Origin: an uncultured Bacilli bacterium
GTDB taxonomy: Bacteria > Bacillota_I > Bacilli_A > RF39 > UBA660
Assembly: GCA_934095865.1 (NCBI GenBank)
Contig: CAKOKU010000007.1
Location: 1 to 59,814, forward strand
Length of the DNA stretch: 59,814 nt
Reading direction: 5' to 3'
In this document: positions 55,324-59,814 of the stretch, one piece after another
Numbering within the stretch: position 1 is the first letter of the stretch
How the letters are laid out: each line of letters opens with the position of its first letter
Program-made: the position numbers and the translations under genes
Notes under the pieces: generated by a model
The model's database searches: none
What the model saw: only the letters and a program-made list of their open reading frames with translations
What the model was told of the DNA's origin: nothing

Positions 55324-55785
55324 TTATTTTATTAAACCACCGTTACATCTTAATTCATATATTTTTACATTGTTTTTGTAAATTGTTTCAATACCATTAA
55401 AACAATTTATATCTCCTTTTACTTCAAAGGTGTATTTGTACTCACCATTGATAAATTCTTTAGGCCCTCTTACAGGAATTACAGTTTTATCTTCACCAAC
55501 ATTCATTAATGCAGGACGTAAAGCATTATCCATTGCTTCCTCCCCTAACGTTTCATCCAATGTAACTCCATAATAATTCATAGCCCAATAATTTTGATTA
55601 TCTATATAAACAACTTCTTCTCCAATAAATCTTGTACCACCAAAATATGTATCGTGATAAATCATATTATCTTTTTGGTATTCATAATCTTTAGAATTTA
55701 ATCTTGTGTTTGCTATTCTTTCAGCAGAATCATTAGCATATGTCTGTTTCTTAGCTTCAATTAGAAACTTTTCTATATTAACCAT
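55324..55785 (-). CDS. DUF5680-like protein
   Basis: 153 aa. N-terminal FLIEAKKQTYANDSAERIANTR and YHDTYFGGTRFIGEEVVY fit DUF5680 from memory. A small single domain with no membrane segment; some relatives are fused to regulators. Overlaps the radical SAM gene upstream by 8 bp. Confidence 0.6.
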   Translation of the reverse strand: MVNIEKFLIEAKKQTYANDSAERIANTRLNSKDYEYQKDNMIYHDTYFGGTRFIGEEVVYIDNQNYWAMNYYGVTLDETLGEEAMDNALRPALMNVGEDKTVIPVRGPKEFINGEYKYTFEVKGDINCFNGIETIYKNNVKIYELRCNGGLIK

Positions 55786-56614
55786 TTTTCATTCCTTCTT
55801 TCTTTTTTTCTACTAACTCTTTATGATAAAAATAATTTACGTACTTTATTTTATTTTTCTCACAGTAATTATTTATTTCATCTGCCAATTTTGTCCAATA
55901 GTTATTATTTTTAGTTACATATATATCAAGATATTTAGAATATAATTCATTATAATTCTCTTTAATATAATCTAAAATTTCCTTTTTATAACTACCTCTT
56001 AAATTAAGATTTTCAAACCAATATTCATCTACATATTCTTTTGATATTTCTATTATTTCTTTCCACTCAGTTATATAAGGAAAAATTGGAGACATAAATA
56101 AAACTGTATAAATTCCATTTTCATGTAATTTTTTTAGTGTTTCTAATCTATCTTTTATAGAACTTGCATTATCCATATCGTTTTTGAATTTTTCATTCAA
56201 TGTATTAATAGACATACTGACCGTTACATTTTTTATTTTCTTTAATAAATCAATATCTCTTAAAATCAATTTTGATTTTGTGGATATAGATAAATTACAA
56301 TCTGAATAAACTAATTGTTCTAAAATATTTCTAGTAATAAGATATTTTTCTTCATATTGATTATAACAATCTGTAACAGAAGATAGAAATACATTCTTGC
56401 CTGATATTTTTTTAAAATTAATTTTTTTATCACATTTTTTTATATCAACAAATTTTCCCCAATCCTCTTTATGTCCGGTAAATCGTTTCATAAAAGAAGC
56501 GTAACAATACTTACACCCATGAGGGCAACCAACATATGGATTAATTACATAATCACTAGATGGCAAATTAGATTTTGTTAAGTAATCATTAACAGTTATC
56601 TCATTAATTTTCAT
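55778..56614 (-). CDS. Radical SAM protein, SPL-like
   Basis: 278 aa. Cluster motif CPHGCKYCY (CxxxCxxC) in NPYVGCPHGCKYCYASFMKR; LITRNILEQL and YFYHKELV follow the pattern of spore photoproduct lyase-like or Rv2578c-type radical SAM proteins. The reaction is unknown. In an operon with the recombinase gene upstream. Confidence 0.85.
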   Translation of the reverse strand: MKINEITVNDYLTKSNLPSSDYVINPYVGCPHGCKYCYASFMKRFTGHKEDWGKFVDIKKCDKKINFKKISGKNVFLSSVTDCYNQYEEKYLITRNILEQLVYSDCNLSISTKSKLILRDIDLLKKIKNVTVSMSINTLNEKFKNDMDNASSIKDRLETLKKLHENGIYTVLFMSPIFPYITEWKEIIEISKEYVDEYWFENLNLRGSYKKEILDYIKENYNELYSKYLDIYVTKNNNYWTKLADEINNYCEKNKIKYVNYFYHKELVEKKKEGMKNG

Positions 56615-56632
56615 AAGTATGCTCCTTTCCTT

Positions 56633-57859
56633 TTATATTATATCATTTTTAAAATCTATTTTTATATTATTTTTATCTGTAATATAAATCATATCTATTA
56701 ATTCATTTAATACTTTTCTATCTAATTTTTCTATATTATTTTTCTTAATTATTTCATCTTTTACCATTTGTTCTAATTTCTTTTTATTTATAGAATATTT
56801 TAAACAACTCTTGTCTTTAATATAGGAACTGCAATAATAATAAATTTGATTTTTACTCTTTTTAATTATTAAACTACTTCCACAATGTGAACATTTTAAA
56901 TAACCAGAAAACAAATCGATATCATCGGTTTTATTTACCTTTGTTTTTCTATTTAATATTTGTTGTACTTCTTCAAATTTATCTTTACTTATCATTGGTT
57001 CGTGATGATTTTCTGTTATTATCCATTCGTCTTTATTTACATCAATTAATTTATCAATTCTATAATTAGGTTTTGTTTTAATATTTTGAATTAATGTTCC
57101 TGTATATGTTTCGTTTCTTAATATTCTATTTACTATTTCTGCATTCCATTTCTTAGAACGTATTAATTCTTCATTGTTTGTATTTTCTTTACTTAATTTA
57201 TACAAACTTGGAGTTAAAACATTTTTATTATTTAAATGTTCTGCAATTTCCTTTCTACTTTTACCTAAAAGTATCATATTAAATATTTTCTTTACGATAT
57301 AAGACGCTTCTTTATCTTTAATAAATTTATGTTTATCTTTAGGATCTTTTAAATATCCATAAGGTGCTGTTACACCTATAAACTCTCCATTTAGTTGTTT
57401 TATTTTTAAAGTTGACCTAACTTTTTCTGAAATATCTCTAGCATATTGGTCATTCATTAAGTTTTTTAAAGGAACTAATATACTATTTACAGATTTAGGA
57501 TTCTTTAAACTATCTATTTCATCAATTATTGAAATAAATCTAACATTATAACCTGGAAGGATATTTTCTATATAATCATCTGATTGTATATGATTTCTTC
57601 CAAATCTTGACAAATCTTTGACTATTATTGCATTTACTTTTCCATCTACTATATCTTTAAACATCCTTTTATATTCAGGTCTATCAAATGTTGTACCTGA
57701 ATAACCATCATCTATATAAAAATCAATAAGTTCCAAATCTTTATTCTTTTCAATATATGAAGTAATTATTAATTTTTGATTAGTAACACTATTTGATTCG
57801 TCTTTTATTTTATCTTCTTTAGATAATCTAATATATCCTGCAACTTTAAATTTTTGCAT
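56633..57859 (-). CDS. Large serine recombinase
   Basis: 408 aa. Resolvase domain with nucleophile Ser in AGYIRLSKEDK, IIVKDLSRFGRNH and the Recombinase domain (YGYLKDPKDKHKFI). A zinc ribbon CSHCGSSLIIKKS with C-C pair near residue 355 follows. Shorter than the usual 500+ aa; the C-terminal coiled-coil region is reduced. Integrates or excises mobile elements and marks the island. Low-GC codon use similar to its neighbours. Confidence 0.9.
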   Translation of the reverse strand: MQKFKVAGYIRLSKEDKIKDESNSVTNQKLIITSYIEKNKDLELIDFYIDDGYSGTTFDRPEYKRMFKDIVDGKVNAIIVKDLSRFGRNHIQSDDYIENILPGYNVRFISIIDEIDSLKNPKSVNSILVPLKNLMNDQYARDISEKVRSTLKIKQLNGEFIGVTAPYGYLKDPKDKHKFIKDKEASYIVKKIFNMILLGKSRKEIAEHLNNKNVLTPSLYKLSKENTNNEELIRSKKWNAEIVNRILRNETYTGTLIQNIKTKPNYRIDKLIDVNKDEWIITENHHEPMISKDKFEEVQQILNRKTKVNKTDDIDLFSGYLKCSHCGSSLIIKKSKNQIYYYCSSYIKDKSCLKYSINKKKLEQMVKDEIIKKNNIEKLDRKVLNELIDMIYITDKNNIKIDFKNDII

Positions 57860-57883
57860 TACTAATCACCTCTTTTTTATTTA

Positions 57884-58948
57884 TTACATAATATTTTTAT
57901 TAGATAATACAGAATAATTTTTATTTAAAAATTCTGAACGTATTTGATTATATAATTCACTATATTGTTTAGGTGGAGTTCTCATATATTTTATAAACAA
58001 TTGTACTCGTACATCTAAATTATCTCTTTTTGTATTATTTATTACATCCTTCATTTCTTGCGCATCAAATATATTATAAGACATAGAAATGTTCCAATAA
58101 ATTATTAATATTTCTCTTACATAATCTCTTAATTCATTTTCTTGTTTAATAGTTAATTCATAACCATCATTTCCATGAATATAGCGTGAGCGTATATCGT
58201 AGTATGTTGACATTTTCCATTTAGAACTATGTCTTTGCTTACTATTTAAAAATAAAATATTACTTGCATAATTAGAAACTTCTTCAGTAACACTGTTACC
58301 TACAATATTAAACAATGCTTCTAATGATGAAAATAATAAGGTAAATCTAATGCCTATATCTTGTGATTCAAAAGACTTTAAATAAAAATTCAATGCTCTT
58401 TTATATCTCACATTTTTATCTTCAAGATCCGATATTGTAGAATCTGAAATATAAAAATTTAATCTTTGACTTAATTTATTTTTCATTTCTTCGTTATAGT
58501 CACTAACTGATAATCTACATATTTCCCAATTAACTCCACCAACAAAAGTATAAAAATCATTGTTTTCATTATAAATTGTAGTTTTAAAAACAGGAAGTGT
58601 TATACCCAATCCAGTTAATAATCTGATTTTCTTTTGTAACATACTAACTTTATTAAATTGTTCTTTTAGTATCATTTTTTCAATTTCTTTTTTTGAAAGT
58701 TCTTCATCAACTTCGCATTTAACCAACTCTTCATTTTCAAAATATTCATAATAATTACCTTCTTTTTCTTTACAAGAATAAATTGAATTAAGTAGATGTC
58801 CAGATGAATAAAATATATAATCAGGATTATTAGCATCTATCATATTTTCGTTATATAAATCTGTTTTTTCTACAAATCCATCTATTTTAAAGTTAATCAT
58901 CGGAAATATCCCACTTATTAATATTTTAGTTTTATAAAATAAAATCAT
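57884..58948 (-). CDS. HEPN/ApeA-like protein
   Basis: About 354 aa from the ATG at 58948, which has AGGAG upstream; the ATG five codons earlier lies over that site. The C-terminal part has FTLLFSSLEALFNIVG and YDIRSRYIHGNDG, the Rx4H motif of HEPN RNases as in ApeA-type defence proteins. The N-terminal 200 residues are not recognised. It sits next to a serine recombinase on a probable mobile island. Anti-phage role is inference from family and context. Confidence 0.65.
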   Translation of the reverse strand: MILFYKTKILISGIFPMINFKIDGFVEKTDLYNENMIDANNPDYIFYSSGHLLNSIYSCKEKEGNYYEYFENEELVKCEVDEELSKKEIEKMILKEQFNKVSMLQKKIRLLTGLGITLPVFKTTIYNENNDFYTFVGGVNWEICRLSVSDYNEEMKNKLSQRLNFYISDSTISDLEDKNVRYKRALNFYLKSFESQDIGIRFTLLFSSLEALFNIVGNSVTEEVSNYASNILFLNSKQRHSSKWKMSTYYDIRSRYIHGNDGYELTIKQENELRDYVREILIIYWNISMSYNIFDAQEMKDVINNTKRDNLDVRVQLFIKYMRTPPKQYSELYNQIRSEFLNKNYSVLSNKNIM

Positions 58949-58963
58949 TATTACTCCTAGCAT

Positions 58964-59247
58964 TTCTTTTATATCTCATATTTTTATTGGATTGTTAACA
59001 TCAACACTCCAAATTTTTTATCTCTTACTTTTCTTTGTTATTATATATTAAAGTTTTTCATATTCTTCCATTACCCCATATTTTTAATAAATTTCGTTAA
59101 AAACCATCTTAAATATGTAAAAAGAATTTAAGATTTTTTTCTTTATTTATAAGGCTTTGAAGTGAGTTTTTCTTATGTCTCCATTACCCAATTTATATTA
59201 GTTTTATTTATATTTTCATTATTCATTATTTTCACTTCCATTTTCTA
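58964..59247. other. Noncoding gap upstream of the HEPN-like gene
   Basis: AT-rich, no credible open frame and no clear structure seen. It probably carries the promoter of the island operon. Confidence 0.4.
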
Positions 59248-59532
59248 CTACTTTTGCTTCATTAAAAAAATTATAGCATCTAAATTATAAAATTCAACAT
59301 TTCTTTTAACATTGCTAGTTCCTTCTTTTTGAACTAATTCCATTTTGGAATAAGTTGAATCTTTATATAATTCTTTTTCATTATATATGTTTATAAGGTG
59401 CTTTGTAATTGCAGGCTATCCAACATCAAATAATTCTGACATTCTCTTTTGAGATAACCATAAAGTTTCATCTTTATAAAAGGCGTCTACTATATCACTA
59501 CTTTTATATACGATCAATTTATTATCATTCAT
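59248..59532 (-). pseudogene. RhuM-like gene, disrupted
   Basis: From the ATG at 59532 (GGAGAAGG upstream) the frame reads LWLSQKRMSELFDVG, then an internal TAG at 59416-59418, then PAITKHLINIYNEKELYKDS and VEFYNLDAI. This is the N-terminal pattern of the RhuM/Fic-associated virulence family (LWxTQKQxAELFxV...ITKHLxNI). It ends at 59250, far shorter than the family. The internal stop and truncation make it a relic. Confidence 0.75.
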
Positions 59533-59743
59533 GGCCTTCTCCTATCTTTTAATTTCTCATAATATTTACGTTTAACTTTTTTTATGTTAAATTGAGAATG
59601 GTTTGCAGGAGAAGTAAATCTTGTTTATTATATCATATTTTCAATTTTCCATGTAGCACATTAATTTATAATATTGAATTTTACATTTCTAATATAATTT
59701 TTACAAATAACTTTTGAAATCATAATTTGAATAAATTTTAAGT

Positions 59744-59773
59744 AAAAATCCACTAGCCTAGCTAGTGGTTTTT
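59744..59773. terminator. Strong hairpin near the right window edge
   Basis: AAAAATCCACTAGC pairs with GCTAGTGGTTTTT around a 3-base loop; A- and T-runs on both sides make it a bidirectional terminator. The 40 bases beyond it run off the window. Confidence 0.75.
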
Positions 59774-59814
59774 CTCTAACGCCTTATAAGGCTAACAGTT
59801 CTGGCTACGCTTAA

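Overview
The window is AT-rich, densely packed and reads with the standard bacterial code (TGG for Trp, TAA/TAG/TGA as stops). Gene content points to a Gram-positive-type Bacillota of class Bacilli: YlxM next to FtsY, ScpA/ScpB, YlqF-RnhB, ParE/ParC of topoisomerase IV, two LytR-CpsA-Psr proteins, an LTA-synthase-like sulfatase, and SpoVS/YlbD/YlbE relatives. The low GC, small intergenic gaps and families of DGR-like surface proteins suggest an uncultured gut lineage of the RF39/Erysipelotrichales kind; this placement is inference.

Layout. Positions 506-10851 hold housekeeping and envelope genes (PLP lyase, SDR, PAP2, YlxM, Fhs, FtsY, HEFVH protein, two LCP proteins). Positions 10868-18786 hold a diversity-generating retroelement (DGR). 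18918-28988 hold nfo, a type IV pilin-like protein, ylbE/ylbD, parC/parE, ssb, sufB and spoVS. A second DGR-type variable surface protein lies at 29053-30387. 30844-54418 are mostly membrane, surface and core genome-maintenance genes (LysM, PH-like, glycosyltransferase, lipase-like, scpAB, GGDEF-like sensor, ligA, topA, LTA synthase, rnhB), with one tRNA-Leu. From 55324 to the right edge is a probable mobile island: DUF5680, SPL-like radical SAM, serine recombinase, HEPN/ApeA-like protein and a RhuM-like pseudogene.

The main find is the DGR. On the minus strand, avd, an RT with the DGR signature IGNMTSQ and YMDD, and a small MutS-domain-I-like accessory gene precede a 700-aa membrane-anchored protein. 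That protein ends in a C-type-lectin-like variable region (VR, 14730-14839) with no Asn codon. Instead of one template repeat beside the RT, the window holds seven template-repeat-like units (U1-U7; U1 at 110-484, U2-U7 between 10868 and 14352). Each looks like a separate small RNA gene: a -10 box, a ~107-bp template-like core between shared borders, a conserved ~190-nt 3' module with several hairpins, and an intrinsic terminator. Six of the seven cores are rich in AAC/AAT codons, as expected of adenine-mutagenesis templates; U6 looks already diversified. Over the first 12 codons of the core, VR differs from U3 at five positions, all adenines in U3. No unit matches VR across its whole length, so the units may be templates for several dispersed targets, or members of a recombining template library. 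An Rpn-type recombination nuclease gene sits inside the array, and it is duplicated with its adjoining unit at the left edge of the window.

Likely working model (inference): one Avd-RT complex uses several independently transcribed template RNAs to diversify lectin-like tips of surface proteins, and Rpn-linked recombination may expand the template set.
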